Shown: piece by piece, positions 6,193 to 12,671 of the stretch
How the letters are laid out: the number at the start of each line of letters is the position of its first letter
Numbering within the stretch: position 1 is the first letter of the stretch
Assembly: GCF_019649055.1 (NCBI RefSeq)
Contig: NW_026570711.1
Span: 1-15,897 of the forward strand
Length of the DNA stretch: 15,897 nucleotides
Direction: 5' to 3'
From: Paramacrobiotus metropolitanus
Lineage: Eukaryota; Tardigrada; Eutardigrada; Parachela; Macrobiotidae
Made by a program: the position numbers and the translations under genes
Notes under the pieces: model-generated
The model's database searches: none
What the model was told of the DNA's origin: nothing
Seen by the model: the letters and a program-made list of their open reading frames with translations, nothing else

Positions 6193-7191
6193 ATGCCTCC
6201 TAAAGCGATTAAACGTAAGCGGGAAGAGAGTTCTTCTTCTTCTTCTTCTTCCAGTAGTAGCAGTTCGAGTAGTAGTGTTAACTTTGCTGATGAATCGGAA
6301 GTGTCTTTCATTTCGATCTCCAGTATTCCTTCGAATGAGTCAGACGTGACGGAAACTCAGAGATTTTTGGCAGATGTTGATCCTTACGCAGTTGATTATA
6401 TCGTGAGAGAACCTGATCCTGAAATTGGTAATCGCAGTGACGTAGTAGATGTTGAGAGTGTGCACAGCGGCAACTCCAGTGCAGGCCTTGATAAATCAGC
6501 GGAAATGTTCAATTGTTTTCAAGAAGACGGGAAACGTTATAAGGTGATCTCTACGACTGATACTGAGAGTTTTACGACCTTGATATCTACTCCCAGCGAA
6601 ACGTATGACGATGAAGATGAATGTGCGTCGTGTTCAACTGGTCCTTTACCTAACACAGCGGAGAGATTAGCTAATTTGGCGGATGTGAATGTTGAAGTCG
6701 AGTCAGATCGCAGTTCGGAATTTGAAGAGCAACCTATGGTGTATCACGAGAAAACTCCTCCGAAACGTGATGATAAAGGTAACATAGTCCTTCATCCTGG
6801 AACTCGTCTGTTTTTGAATGGCAAGTTGTACCATGCCGGAAAACTTATCAGTGTGAAGAAGTTTAACCATTTTGTGCGTAATATGTCCAAAGAACGGAAT
6901 CGATATCTTAAAACCCAGTATTTATTTGCTCATCCTGATTCGATTGAGAGTCTAAACTTGATTGCACAGTTGCATCGGAGAAATGACAGCGTCGTCGACT
7001 TTCCCACGCGAATGATGTTCAATGGCGGGTTATTGCATTCGCAGCATGTTGATAAACCTTCCCCAGCAGCAGTGCGGAAGAGGCAGCGGGAAATCAGTCC
7101 TGAAATTGTTGAAATTCCTTCAGTTGTGTTGTCGCGTGAATCTTCTCCTGAAATCCCTGTTCAGCGTCGTAAGAAGCAGCGAACTTTTTGA
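6193..7191 (+). CDS. Unrecognised Ser-tract protein, nuclear-type ends
   Basis: A 332-aa intronless ORF from ATG 6193; an in-frame ATG at 6160 would add 11 mostly hydrophobic residues (MVFRFLIFSVI). I prefer 6193 because MPPKAIKRKREE is a typical nuclear-protein start. Residues 7-10 (KRKR) form a nuclear-signal-like cluster, followed by a 16-Ser tract (13-28) encoded by mixed TCT/TCC and AGT/AGC codons, partly a TCT microsatellite. Residues about 30-215 are acidic, Ser/Thr-rich and probably disordered. Residues about 225-300 look like the one compact part, basic and hydrophobic (GTRLFLNGKLYHAGKLISVK). The tail has further basic clusters (RKRQRE, QRRKKQR) and SPE motifs. No domain recognised. 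Likely a nuclear, perhaps nucleic-acid-binding, protein; this is inference. ORF 7614-8537 follows 420 bp downstream on the same strand. Confidence 0.65.
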   Translation: MPPKAIKRKREESSSSSSSSSSSSSSSSVNFADESEVSFISISSIPSNESDVTETQRFLADVDPYAVDYIVREPDPEIGNRSDVVDVESVHSGNSSAGLDKSAEMFNCFQEDGKRYKVISTTDTESFTTLISTPSETYDDEDECASCSTGPLPNTAERLANLADVNVEVESDRSSEFEEQPMVYHEKTPPKRDDKGNIVLHPGTRLFLNGKLYHAGKLISVKKFNHFVRNMSKERNRYLKTQYLFAHPDSIESLNLIAQLHRRNDSVVDFPTRMMFNGGLLHSQHVDKPSPAAVRKRQREISPEIVEIPSVVLSRESSPEIPVQRRKKQRTF

Positions 7192-7202
7192 ACTCTTTTG
7201 TT
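7189..7202 (+). repeat. 14-bp direct repeat flanking ORF, right
   Basis: Second TGAACTCTTTTGTT copy; its TGA is the stop codon of the preceding ORF. The bases on either side differ from the left copy. Confidence 0.5.
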
Positions 7203-7613
7203 GTCGGTTCGTATTTGTTGTGTTTTCACTTGGAATGGTGTGTAGTACTACAATAACTACGCGGAACTTGTCTTTTGTTATTTGCAGTCGTCGTACAGGA
7301 ACGGTAGTATTTTCGTGTCAGTGCTTTTCGCGGTATTTTCTAGTTTTTACCCTGGTCGTACGGATCGGTGTACTATGACGTATTTCACTTTTTATTCGTT
7401 GATTATTGTAATCTGTGTGATGCAAGTACGAATTGCGGATGTATGGTTGTTCAGTCATTAAAATTCGTGAGCGTGTTAGCGCTAATGCGGTTGAAGTTTT
7501 GCAGTCAGATTTCAGTGTGCGGTTTGAGAACTTTGAATTCGCTTTTGATTTTTTTTCGGAGATTTTGTTGCGACCTTTTACTTTTATTTCCTGGTCATTT
7601 TTGCTTGGTAGTT
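7192..7613. other. Spacer between two + strand ORFs
   Basis: T-rich stretch of about 420 bp, open in several frames but without coding character before ATG 7614. GTAGT (7242-7246) pairs with ACTAC (7256-7260). A weak ATTAAA at 7457-7462 could end the upstream mRNA. No array unit is clear. Confidence 0.45.
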
Positions 7614-8537
7614 ATGGATCTTAACGCAGCTTTTAATTATATGGTTGATGCTTTGTGTAGTAACGGTCATCAGTATGGTAATCGCGGAAATTATCGTGGT
7701 CGTGGCAATAATCGGCGTATGAATTATTATCGTCCTTATTCTCGTGGTGGTTATCGTGGAAGAGGTTATAACGGATTTCAGAATAATGCTCAGCAGTGGC
7801 AGCATAATCCTCAGTATCCTTTGGCAAATAATGGCGGAAACGGTGTTAACGGTGTTCAGTTGGTCGTACCGGAGAATGTACCTATTGTTGGAGCGGTTAT
7901 GCCTGTTGTGAATAATCCTGGTTGGCAAGCTCAGAATGCGGAAGTTGTCCAGCAGAACATGGCGGCTTTGCAGTTGAATCAGCCTGTGGCGAATGAGGAA
8001 ATGGACATTAACGAAGAGAACATCGTCCCTCAGCAGCAAGGTCAGAATGTCGGTAATGCTAACGGTGTTGTTGGTGTGAACGATCAGAATCCTGTGGCGG
8101 TTGGCAATGTGGTGAATCCAGAAGTCGTGGCTCAAGTTGCGAATAATGTTCAAAATGCGATGAATGGCGGAAATGTTGCGGCAGAACCTTCTCAGAATGC
8201 TGTGGTGAATGAACCTTCAGTTGTGGTTCCTGGTATTGCGTATGTTCCTATGAATGGTGACGGAAGACCTCAATATCCTTCAATCAATCCCTCGGATATC
8301 TTTCAGCGTAACGCAGATGAAGAACGTCGTAAACAGTCGGCAGAGCGAGCTCGTATGGCGGCGGATGCTAAACGAAATGATTTGTCCGGTTTGCAGTCTC
8401 GTTCCTCATATCCAGATGTGCAGCGCAGTCGTCTTCGCGTCCAGTCATCTGATAACCTTGTCGCTCCTGATCCTAGAGCTCATCGTCGTAATAATTCTGT
8501 GGATAATTCTTTGCAGTCAGCCTGTAAACCTCAGTGA
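7614..8537 (+). CDS. RG-rich Asn/Gln-rich putative RNA-binding protein
   Basis: A 307-aa ORF from ATG 7614. The frame is open further upstream, but that part is hydrophobic and T-rich and lacks coding character. Residues about 24-54 form an RG/RGG box (RGNYRGRGNNRR, SRGGYRGRG), known in other proteins to bind RNA and to be arginine-methylated. Residues about 55-215 are low-complexity, rich in Asn, Gln, Val and Pro, prion-like in composition. Residues about 225-307 are highly charged, with an Arg/Lys/Glu helix-like segment (DEERRKQSAERARMAADAKR) and Ser/Arg-rich tail. No known folded domain seen. An AATAAA at 8686-8691 supports a real mRNA. RNA binding is a fair inference from the RG box; binding to array RNAs is speculation from location. 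The 5' exon structure is unknown. Confidence 0.65.
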   Translation: MDLNAAFNYMVDALCSNGHQYGNRGNYRGRGNNRRMNYYRPYSRGGYRGRGYNGFQNNAQQWQHNPQYPLANNGGNGVNGVQLVVPENVPIVGAVMPVVNNPGWQAQNAEVVQQNMAALQLNQPVANEEMDINEENIVPQQQGQNVGNANGVVGVNDQNPVAVGNVVNPEVVAQVANNVQNAMNGGNVAAEPSQNAVVNEPSVVVPGIAYVPMNGDGRPQYPSINPSDIFQRNADEERRKQSAERARMAADAKRNDLSGLQSRSSYPDVQRSRLRVQSSDNLVAPDPRAHRRNNSVDNSLQSACKPQ

Positions 8538-8819
8538 TGTCATGGTTTGTAACTCTCTGTGCTCGCATCTTTGGTCATGATTTTGCGGTGTATTGTCAAT
8601 TTCTTTTCGCGTTTCTATGTTCTCAATTTTTGCTGTATATACGTTAGCGGAAGTCAAGTCAAGTTCTCAGTTTAGTCGTGTGTTGAATAAACGTTCGGTG
8701 TATGGATGAAGTATGGAAGTGTGAAGATGGAAGTAGCGGAAGTAATTGGAGCAGTAACTTTGGAATTACAGGATATTTCTCCGTTAGCTCACAGGACTTT
8801 CTCCATCGTATTTAGCTGT
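8538..8819 (+). other. 3' UTR and spacer
   Basis: Holds the poly(A) signal of the RG-rich ORF. GAGCAGTAAC near 8752 can pair with GTTAGCTC near 8783, but there is no A box there. Array block 3 starts just after. Confidence 0.45.
8686..8691 (+). terminator. Poly(A) signal AATAAA
   Basis: AATAAA about 150 bases past the stop at 8537, followed by a GT-rich stretch. Fits cleavage near 8705-8720. Confidence 0.5.
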
Positions 8820-8850
8820 GCAGTATGATTCGGTAAGATTTTAGGCAATG

Positions 8851-8957
8851 TAGAATTTCGTAGTGCATTGGCTCAGTGATCACAGTTTATGGGCAATGTT
8901 AGCGGTATTAACGGGTGCTATTACTCAGTATTACTATAGCTTGTGAAATATGATTTT
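8851..8957 (+). ncRNA. Octamer/A-box small-RNA unit
   Basis: GCAGTATG (8820-8827) lies 41 bp before TAGTGCATTGG (8861-8871). TCACA (8880-8884) can pair with TGTGA (8942-8946), and GTTA (8898-8901) with TAAC (8909-8912). T4 is at 8954-8957. Confidence 0.55.
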
Positions 8958-8987
8958 GCAGTGGGAAATTGGAAATTTTATTTTTCG

Positions 8988-9100
8988 TATCACTTCGTAG
9001 TAAATGGGCTGTTGAGTAATGATATGAGTTCGTATAGCCTAGCAGTGTATATACGTCAGCGTGTTGAAGTATTACAGTACTATTTCAGAAATTTGATTTT
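8988..9100 (+). ncRNA. Octamer/A-box small-RNA unit
   Basis: GCAGTGGG (8958-8965, 6 of 8) lies exactly 40 bp before TAGTAAATGGG (8998-9008), and T5 ends 13 bp before it. CGTATA (9031-9036) pairs with TATACG (9050-9055), and GTAAT (9016-9020) with ATTAC (9071-9075). T4 is at 9097-9100. Confidence 0.5.
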
Positions 9101-9131
9101 ACGGTATGTCCTTTAAACTTTAATTTTTTTG

Positions 9132-9265
9132 TGGATTTTCGTAGAATTACGGCTAGTAAGACTAAAAATGTTTTGGTAGCGGTCGGCATTTACACTCTTC
9201 TGTCAATTTTGGGTGTGCTATAGATTTCATAATATTGCGGTATGAGAATTAGAGTTTTGTTTTTT
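9132..9265 (+). ncRNA. Octamer/A-box small-RNA unit
   Basis: ACGGTATG (9101-9108, 7 of 8) lies 41 bp before TAGAATTACGG (9142-9152), and T7 ends 12 bp before it. TAGC (9177-9180) can pair with GCTA (9217-9220). Internal T4 runs at 9171-9174 and 9207-9210 could end transcription before the T6 at 9260-9265. Confidence 0.45.
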
Positions 9266-9266
9266 G

Positions 9267-9411
9267 TGGAATTTCGTAGTGTGAAGGCCTTGTAGCATTT
9301 TCGGCAGATGCAGTAGCGGCATTCTAGCTTTGTAGTTCATCAATTGTCTCACTCTAGCTAAGAGATTACCTAACATTAATATGCGATATGCGGTTTTGAA
9401 ATTAACTTTTT
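9267..9411 (+). ncRNA. Octamer/A-box small-RNA unit
   Basis: GCGGTATG (9237-9244) is exactly 40 bp before TAGTGTGAAGG (9277-9287), and T6 ends 12 bp before it. No convincing stem. T4 at 9298-9301 is an early possible stop; T5 is at 9407-9411. Confidence 0.5.
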
Positions 9412-9412
9412 G

Positions 9413-9518
9413 TGAAATTATGTAGTATTATGTCAGTAGGGATATTCACTGTAATTTGGCAGATGAAAACCAGTTAGCAATAACGGATTACAGATTAGTC
9501 TTTCAGAAATAGCTTTTT
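9413..9518 (+). ncRNA. Octamer/A-box small-RNA unit with hairpin
   Basis: GCGATATG (9383-9390, 7 of 8) is exactly 40 bp before TAGTATTATGT (9423-9433), and T5 ends 12 bp before it. CTGTAAT (9449-9455) pairs perfectly with ATTACAG (9487-9493), extendable by two G-U pairs. T5 at 9514-9518 ends the unit; the longest earlier A-run is harmless (AAAA). Confidence 0.55.
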
Positions 9519-9577
9519 GCATTATGAATTTATGTAAGTATTTGTTCGCGGTATGAGATTTGGAATTTGTATTTTAG

Positions 9578-9710
9578 TGGCGATTTGTAGTGTTGCGGCT
9601 TATAAAATACTGGTATAATAACACCTCAGTGTATTGCCGAATAGTGGTCAGATACGGCGAAAATAACCTTGTATTCAGATTTATGCAATATTCCTAGAAC
9701 TTAACTTTTT
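9578..9710 (+). ncRNA. Octamer/A-box small-RNA unit
   Basis: GCGGTATG (9548-9555) is exactly 40 bp before TAGTGTTGCGG (9588-9598), and T4 ends 13 bp before it. ACAC (9621-9624) pairs with GTGT (9629-9632), extended by AAT/ATT past a one-base bulge. T5 is at 9706-9710. About 150 bp of unassigned DNA follow. Confidence 0.52.
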
Positions 9711-9859
9711 CAGTTTTTGCGTACTTACCTCATCATGGTGGATTATTAGTAATCAATTGACTCGTAAAATTTGACGCTAGTATTATCGGACTTATCTTTC
9801 AGCAGTTCAGTATTAGTGTATTTGTTCAACAGCGGCATGTTTACGTTGCAGTGTGAATA

Positions 9860-9968
9860 CCGAATATCGTAGTGTTATGGCGTGTACTTCGTACGAAATG
9901 TTCATCCTGTGTTTGTAGCACGCTTTGATAAATTAAGGCTTATGCCAGTGAAACTTTCCTTTTTTTTT
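9860..9968 (+). ncRNA. Octamer/A-box small-RNA unit
   Basis: GCGGCATG (9832-9839, 7 of 8) lies 38 bp before TAGTGTTATGG (9870-9880). GCGTG (9880-9884) pairs with CACGC (9919-9923), and TTCGTACGAA (9888-9897) is a palindrome. The first T4+ run is T9 at 9960-9968, giving a product of about 100 nt. Confidence 0.52.
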
Positions 9969-10006
9969 GTTGAATTATGTATGGGTTAGTAATTTTTGCA
10001 TAGATA

Positions 10007-10122
10007 TTAGCTTTTGTAGTGGGTGTTGGCATATTTGTCAGAAACAGCTTATAGTCGTGGTACAGTAGTATGTGGGTTTTCGTAGGGTGAGCGATAGCTT
10101 ATAACACATAAGTGGTCATTTT
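10007..10122 (+). ncRNA. One or two weak A-box units
   Basis: TAGTGGGTGTTGG (from 10017) and TAGGGTGAGCG (from 10083) are A-box-like but lack good octamers. T4 runs are at 10077-10080 and 10119-10122. CTTAT (10098-10102) pairs with ATAAG (10108-10112). They fit the array spacing but are individually weak. Confidence 0.28.
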
Positions 10123-10223
10123 GAGTGTATTGAGCAGCAAATAGTATTGCTTGCAGAATAATCGGTAAAACTTCAGTTTTTGGTATCATTTTTGCAGTAT
10201 GAGCAGTGTTAACTTTGTCAGTG

Positions 10224-10322
10224 TAGGAATTCGTAGTGTGATGTACGGTCTGTACGTAGGTGATTTTGACCAATCAATTTGTTCCAGCTTTGTGAATAAT
10301 ATCAGTAAGCAGTTGAATTTTT
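10224..10322 (+). ncRNA. Octamer/A-box small-RNA unit
   Basis: GCAGTATG (10194-10201) is exactly 40 bp before TAGTGTGATGT (10234-10244). TGATT (10261-10265) can pair with AATCA (10272-10276). T4 is at 10264-10267 and T5 at 10318-10322, followed by T10 at 10324-10333. Confidence 0.5.
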
Positions 10323-10439
10323 CTTTTTTTTTTCTCTGAAAATTGATAGCGGTGTAGTATTTTTGTGCGTTCCCACCCTCCCAATCCCGTTTCAGAAATA
10401 ATTATGGATGCAGTTTGAAATCGGTAGTAGTATTTTTCG

Positions 10440-10561
10440 TGATTGTTCGTAGTAGAATGGCTCTATGAGAACGGTGCTCCTCCGGTTGCAGCGGTTTAAA
10501 TCAACTGTTTCTCCCATCTTAACACGGATTGTTGGTAATTTACCTTTGTAAATAGAGTTTT
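10440..10561 (+). ncRNA. Octamer/A-box unit with hairpin and B-like box
   Basis: GCAGTTTG (10410-10417, 7 of 8) is exactly 40 bp before TAGTAGAATGG (10450-10460), and T5 ends 13 bp before it. GAGAACGGT (10467-10475) pairs with 10504-10513 as 9 bp with one bulge. GGTTTAAATCA (10493-10503) matches a B box at 9 of 11 positions and lies in the hairpin loop. T4 is at 10558-10561. Confidence 0.58.
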
Positions 10562-10628
10562 GTCAGTAGAATTTTGAAATAACTTTTTGCGGTTATAACT
10601 CAGTATGTTTTCTTCACAACATCAACGA

Positions 10629-10751
10629 TATGCGGTAATAGTGTAAGCGCTTATCGGTGTCACCATTCCACACTATTTAGTTGTATCCCAATAACCCAAT
10701 TATTAATCAGTGTAATTTAGCAGTAATTCGCAGAATATGTGCAGTAATTTT
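10629..10751 (+). ncRNA. Octamer/A-box small-RNA unit with hairpin
   Basis: TCAGTATG (10600-10607, 7 of 8) lies 39 bp before TAGTGTAAGCG (10639-10649). AATAGTGT (10637-10644) pairs perfectly with ACACTATT (10670-10677) over a 25-nt loop that holds GGTGTCACC. The first T4 is 10748-10751. Confidence 0.55.
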
Positions 10752-10762
10752 CATTTCGGTAT

Positions 10763-10860
10763 CGGTAACTCGTAGTTCAGTGATTCGAATGGAATATCAA
10801 CCAGTTTGATCATAGAAGCGTTATTAGCAGTGCAGCATGTGATTTTCGGTATTAATTTTT
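10763..10860 (+). ncRNA. A-box unit
   Basis: TAGTTCAGTGA (10773-10783) matches the A box of common tRNAs at 10 of 11 positions. GATTCGAATGG (10782-10792) resembles a B box but lies too close to the A box. The octamer is weak (GCAGAATA, 10730-10737, 43 bp upstream). T4 is at 10843-10846 and T5 at 10856-10860. Confidence 0.4.
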
Positions 10861-10861
10861 G

Positions 10862-10978
10862 TTGAACTTCGTAGTGTAATGGTTTTATATCACTGTATCG
10901 GCGGTCATTAAAAGCTTACTCCAGCATATGTGATATTCGCTTTAATAGTCATAAATGCAGAATTTTCAGTACCTTTTT
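10862..10978 (+). ncRNA. Octamer/A-box small-RNA unit with stem
   Basis: GCAGCATG (10832-10839, 7 of 8) is exactly 40 bp before TAGTGTAATGG (10872-10882), and T5 ends 12 bp before it. ATATCAC (10887-10893) pairs perfectly with GTGATAT (10930-10936). T4 at 10883-10886 directly follows the A box; T5 is at 10974-10978. Confidence 0.53.
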
Positions 10979-11016
10979 ACCTTTTGCGGCATGTTAGCGG
11001 TAACTTGTAGCAGTAT

Positions 11017-11113
11017 CGGAGTATTGTAGAGTAGTGTTCATGTATGCAAGGATATCGTACCAGAACCTTTCCTAATAACTGTACGCGGTATGGGAATTTC
11101 GATTTTACTTTTT
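11017..11113 (+). ncRNA. Octamer/A-box small-RNA unit
   Basis: GCGGCATG (10986-10993, 7 of 8) lies 41 bp before TAGAGTAGTGT (11027-11037). GTTC (11036-11039) can pair with GAAC (11063-11066). T4 is at 11103-11106 and T5 at 11109-11113. An alternative start, TAGCAGTATCGG at 11008, is only 22 bp from the octamer and is less likely. Confidence 0.45.
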
Positions 11114-11114
11114 G

Positions 11115-11213
11115 CAGCAGTTCGTAGTAGTTCGGCTTGTTGGTGTAGATAAAATTGAGCATTGAGCAAGATTCCTTAAATGTTGATATGCAGTAGTTGA
11201 AATTTCCTTTTTT
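11115..11213 (+). ncRNA. Octamer/A-box small-RNA unit
   Basis: GCGGTATG (11085-11092) is exactly 40 bp before TAGTAGTTCGG (11125-11135), and T5 ends 12 bp before it. CTTGTT (11136-11141) pairs with AGCAAG (11165-11170) with one G-U. The first T4+ run is T6 at 11208-11213, about 95 nt after the presumed start. Confidence 0.57.
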
Positions 11214-11271
11214 GTAACACCTCAATAACATTTTATATATCCTAACAACATCTTAAAAATCATAATAAGTC

Positions 11272-11283
11272 TTGGCGCCCCCC
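11272..11283 (+). repeat. TTGGCGCCCCCC motif, copy 3
   Basis: Third copy of the GC-rich motif. From 11274, TGGCGCCC followed two bases later by CGTGG matches about 14 of 18 positions of a tRNA-Lys 3'-end complement as I recall it. It sits in a 240-bp gap in unit spacing, so something may have inserted or been lost here. Confidence 0.35.
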
Positions 11284-11354
11284 GTGGCCCTTAAAACTTT
11301 TAACACCTTCAGATAACTATAGATGCGGTATGTGTATGGTTAATATTTTCGGTA

Positions 11355-11440
11355 TCGGTAGTTTGTAGTTGATCGGCTTTGTGTTGTCTATACAGATAGA
11401 TGTGTGTAAAGTCTTATGTAAATCCTTACTTGCGGTTTTT
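11355..11440 (+). ncRNA. Octamer/A-box small-RNA unit with hairpin
   Basis: GCGGTATG (11325-11332) is exactly 40 bp before TAGTTGATCGG (11365-11375). CTTT (11377-11380) pairs with AAAG (11408-11411), and TCTAT (11387-11391) with ATAGA (11396-11400). T5 is at 11436-11440 and no earlier T4 run is seen. Confidence 0.55.
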
Positions 11441-11461
11441 AGAGTCTCGGTAGTATTTTTG

Positions 11462-11575
11462 GTAATTCTCGTAGTTTATCGGCATGTTGAGTCAGCGCGA
11501 CGTGTAACGGTTATCTTTAACCAACAGTATGTTAGAATTAATGCAGATGTCCAGTTTCGTAGGAATTATCTTTTT
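11462..11575 (+). ncRNA. Octamer/A-box small-RNA unit
   Basis: GCGGTTTT (11432-11439, 6 of 8) is exactly 40 bp before TAGTTTATCGG (11472-11482), and T5 ends 12 bp before it. TGTTG (11485-11489) pairs with CAACA (11522-11526), and GGTT (11509-11512) can pair with AACC (11519-11522). The first T4+ run is T5 at 11571-11575. Confidence 0.5.
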
Positions 11576-11577
11576 GT

Positions 11578-11683
11578 CGAGATTTCGTAGTATATGAGCT
11601 TTATGAACGGCTGTGTTGCAGGACTAATTCGTGATTTTCCAGATATCAGTATATGCAGTATGTAATGCTGTCCCAATATTTTT
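11578..11683 (+). ncRNA. A-box unit, weak octamer
   Basis: TAGTATATGAG (11588-11598) follows TTTCG, and T5 ends 13 bp before it. Only GCAGATGT (11543) is octamer-like, at 45 bp. No convincing stem. T4 is at 11635-11638 and T5 at 11679-11683. Confidence 0.4.
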
Positions 11684-11684
11684 G

Positions 11685-11778
11685 TGAAATTTCGTAGTAG
11701 AGTGGTGATAACGAATCTGTGGCGATAACTGACTAGTTCGGACAGATCATGTAAATTCTCACTTCAAAACTTCCTTTT
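11685..11778 (+). ncRNA. Octamer/A-box small-RNA unit with hairpin
   Basis: GCAGTATG (11655-11662) is exactly 40 bp before TAGTAGAGTGG (11695-11705), and T5 ends 12 bp before it. ATCTGT (11715-11720) pairs with ACAGAT (11742-11747), with a possible inner AACT/AGTT stem. T4 is at 11775-11778. Confidence 0.57.
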
Positions 11779-11825
11779 CCGTATATTTGTATTTGCAGTT
11801 TGTTGGCGGTAGAACTTTATTTTTG

Positions 11826-11927
11826 TGAATCAGCGTAGAATTTCGGCTTTAGTATGTGTTTCTTATCATCCAGTTATAAGCTTATAAGACTCAGATCTTG
11901 GTGCATGTAGCAGTAAAACTTCTTTTT
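11826..11927 (+). ncRNA. Octamer/A-box unit with 14-bp palindrome
   Basis: GCAGTTTG (11795-11802, 7 of 8) lies 41 bp before TAGAATTTCGG (11836-11846), and T5 ends 12 bp before it. TTATAAGCTTATAA (11874-11887) is a perfect palindrome, and TCTTAT (11861-11866) pairs with ATAAGA (11884-11889). The first T4+ run is T5 at 11923-11927. Confidence 0.55.
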
Positions 11928-11930
11928 CGT

Positions 11931-12033
11931 TGAATGCTCGTAGTTAGACGGCTTAAGATCCAGCAAGTCCAGACAGTATCTATATCGTCTATAATTAGTA
12001 ATAACTTTCTTGCGTTTAAACTTTGAACTTTTT
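11931..12033 (+). ncRNA. A-box small-RNA unit
   Basis: TAGTTAGACGG (11941-11951), with T5 ending 14 bp before it but no clear octamer at -40. TAGACG (11945-11950) pairs with CGTCTA (11986-11991). The first T4+ run is T5 at 12029-12033. Confidence 0.43.
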
Positions 12034-12088
12034 ACCTTGTTTTTCGATATTACCTTTGCAGTATGATTTTCAGCAGTCTTTAATTTTG

Positions 12089-12201
12089 TGGCTTATCGTA
12101 GTGTTTCGGCTTTAATCGCTTGTAGATCTTTTATCATTGCATCCTAAGTACAGATTCGCTCTTCAGTCTCAGTAGCAGTATAGCAGTCGGTTTTAGTTTT
12201 T
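12089..12201 (+). ncRNA. Octamer/A-box small-RNA unit
   Basis: GCAGTATG (12058-12065) lies 41 bp before TAGTGTTTCGG (12099-12109), and T4 ends 12 bp before it. TGTA and TACA on either side of 12130 can pair weakly. T4 is at 12129-12132 and T5 at 12197-12201. Confidence 0.5.
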
Positions 12202-12202
12202 G

Positions 12203-12317
12203 TTAATTTCCGTAGTGTTATGACTTTCAGTCCATCAATCAGCTCTGCTTTCACGTACAGACAGCATTGAATTTGCAGATAAGCTTTCGCAGCATGTCCA
12301 GGAGAACTTGTATTTTT
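12203..12317 (+). ncRNA. Octamer/A-box small-RNA unit
   Basis: GCAGTATA (12175-12182, 7 of 8) lies 38 bp before TAGTGTTATGA (12213-12223), and T5 ends 12 bp before it. No strong stem. The first T4+ run is T5 at 12313-12317. Confidence 0.5.
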
Positions 12318-12318
12318 G

Positions 12319-12446
12319 TTATCAGTCGTAGTGTAGTGTCTTAGTTCCCATTCCAGGATAGTGCTTTGTAGAGTGCTTTGTAGAATAGAATGATGCACAG
12401 ATCTTACACTTTATCAGAGTCAGCAGCTTTAGAATTCTCAGTTTTT
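12319..12446 (+). ncRNA. Octamer/A-box unit with 12-bp duplication
   Basis: GCAGCATG (12289-12296, 7 of 8) is exactly 40 bp before TAGTGTAGTGT (12329-12339), and T5 ends 12 bp before it. AGTGCTTTGTAG is perfectly duplicated in tandem (12360-12371, 12372-12383). The first T4+ run is T5 at 12442-12446. Confidence 0.53.
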
Positions 12447-12447
12447 G

Positions 12448-12559
12448 TTAATTTCTGTAGTGTGTTGTCAGTCTAAGCGTTTGCATTGCGTATCGTCTGA
12501 ACTTAGTCTAAACTAGTCTTCCTTATAAGTGCTGTATGTTTCGTAACTTTTATCTTTTT
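12448..12559 (+). ncRNA. A-box small-RNA unit
   Basis: TAGTGTGTTGT (12458-12468), with T5 ending 12 bp before it and no clear octamer at -40. CTAAG (12473-12477) can pair with CTTAG (12502-12506). T4 is at 12548-12551 and T5 at 12555-12559. Confidence 0.42.
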
Positions 12560-12561
12560 AA

Positions 12562-12669
12562 CTAGCTTTCGTAGTATAATGTCGGATGGTTCGCTTTCTA
12601 CCACGTTTCACGGCTTAGCGCAGATATAACTTTTCTTGTTGCAGTTAGTCTTTTAATCCTCTAATTTTT
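12562..12669 (+). ncRNA. Octamer/A-box small-RNA unit
   Basis: GCTGTATG (12531-12538, 7 of 8) lies 41 bp before TAGTATAATGT (12572-12582), and T5 ends 13 bp before it. CGCT (12592-12595) can pair with AGCG (12617-12620), and TGGT (12587-12590) with ACCA (12600-12603). T4 is at 12631-12634 and T5 at 12665-12669. Confidence 0.48.
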
Positions 12670-12671
12670 AT

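Noticed and set aside
7584-8153. Long minus-strand frame of 189 codons
   Set aside because: It is antisense to the RG-rich ORF; its Ile/Thr/His-rich composition is the mirror of Asn/Gln/Val codons.
9765-9789. TAGTATTATCG and CGTAAAATTTGACG as another array unit
   Set aside because: It would fill the 282-bp spacing gap, but there is no octamer at -40, no good A box and no T-run at -12.
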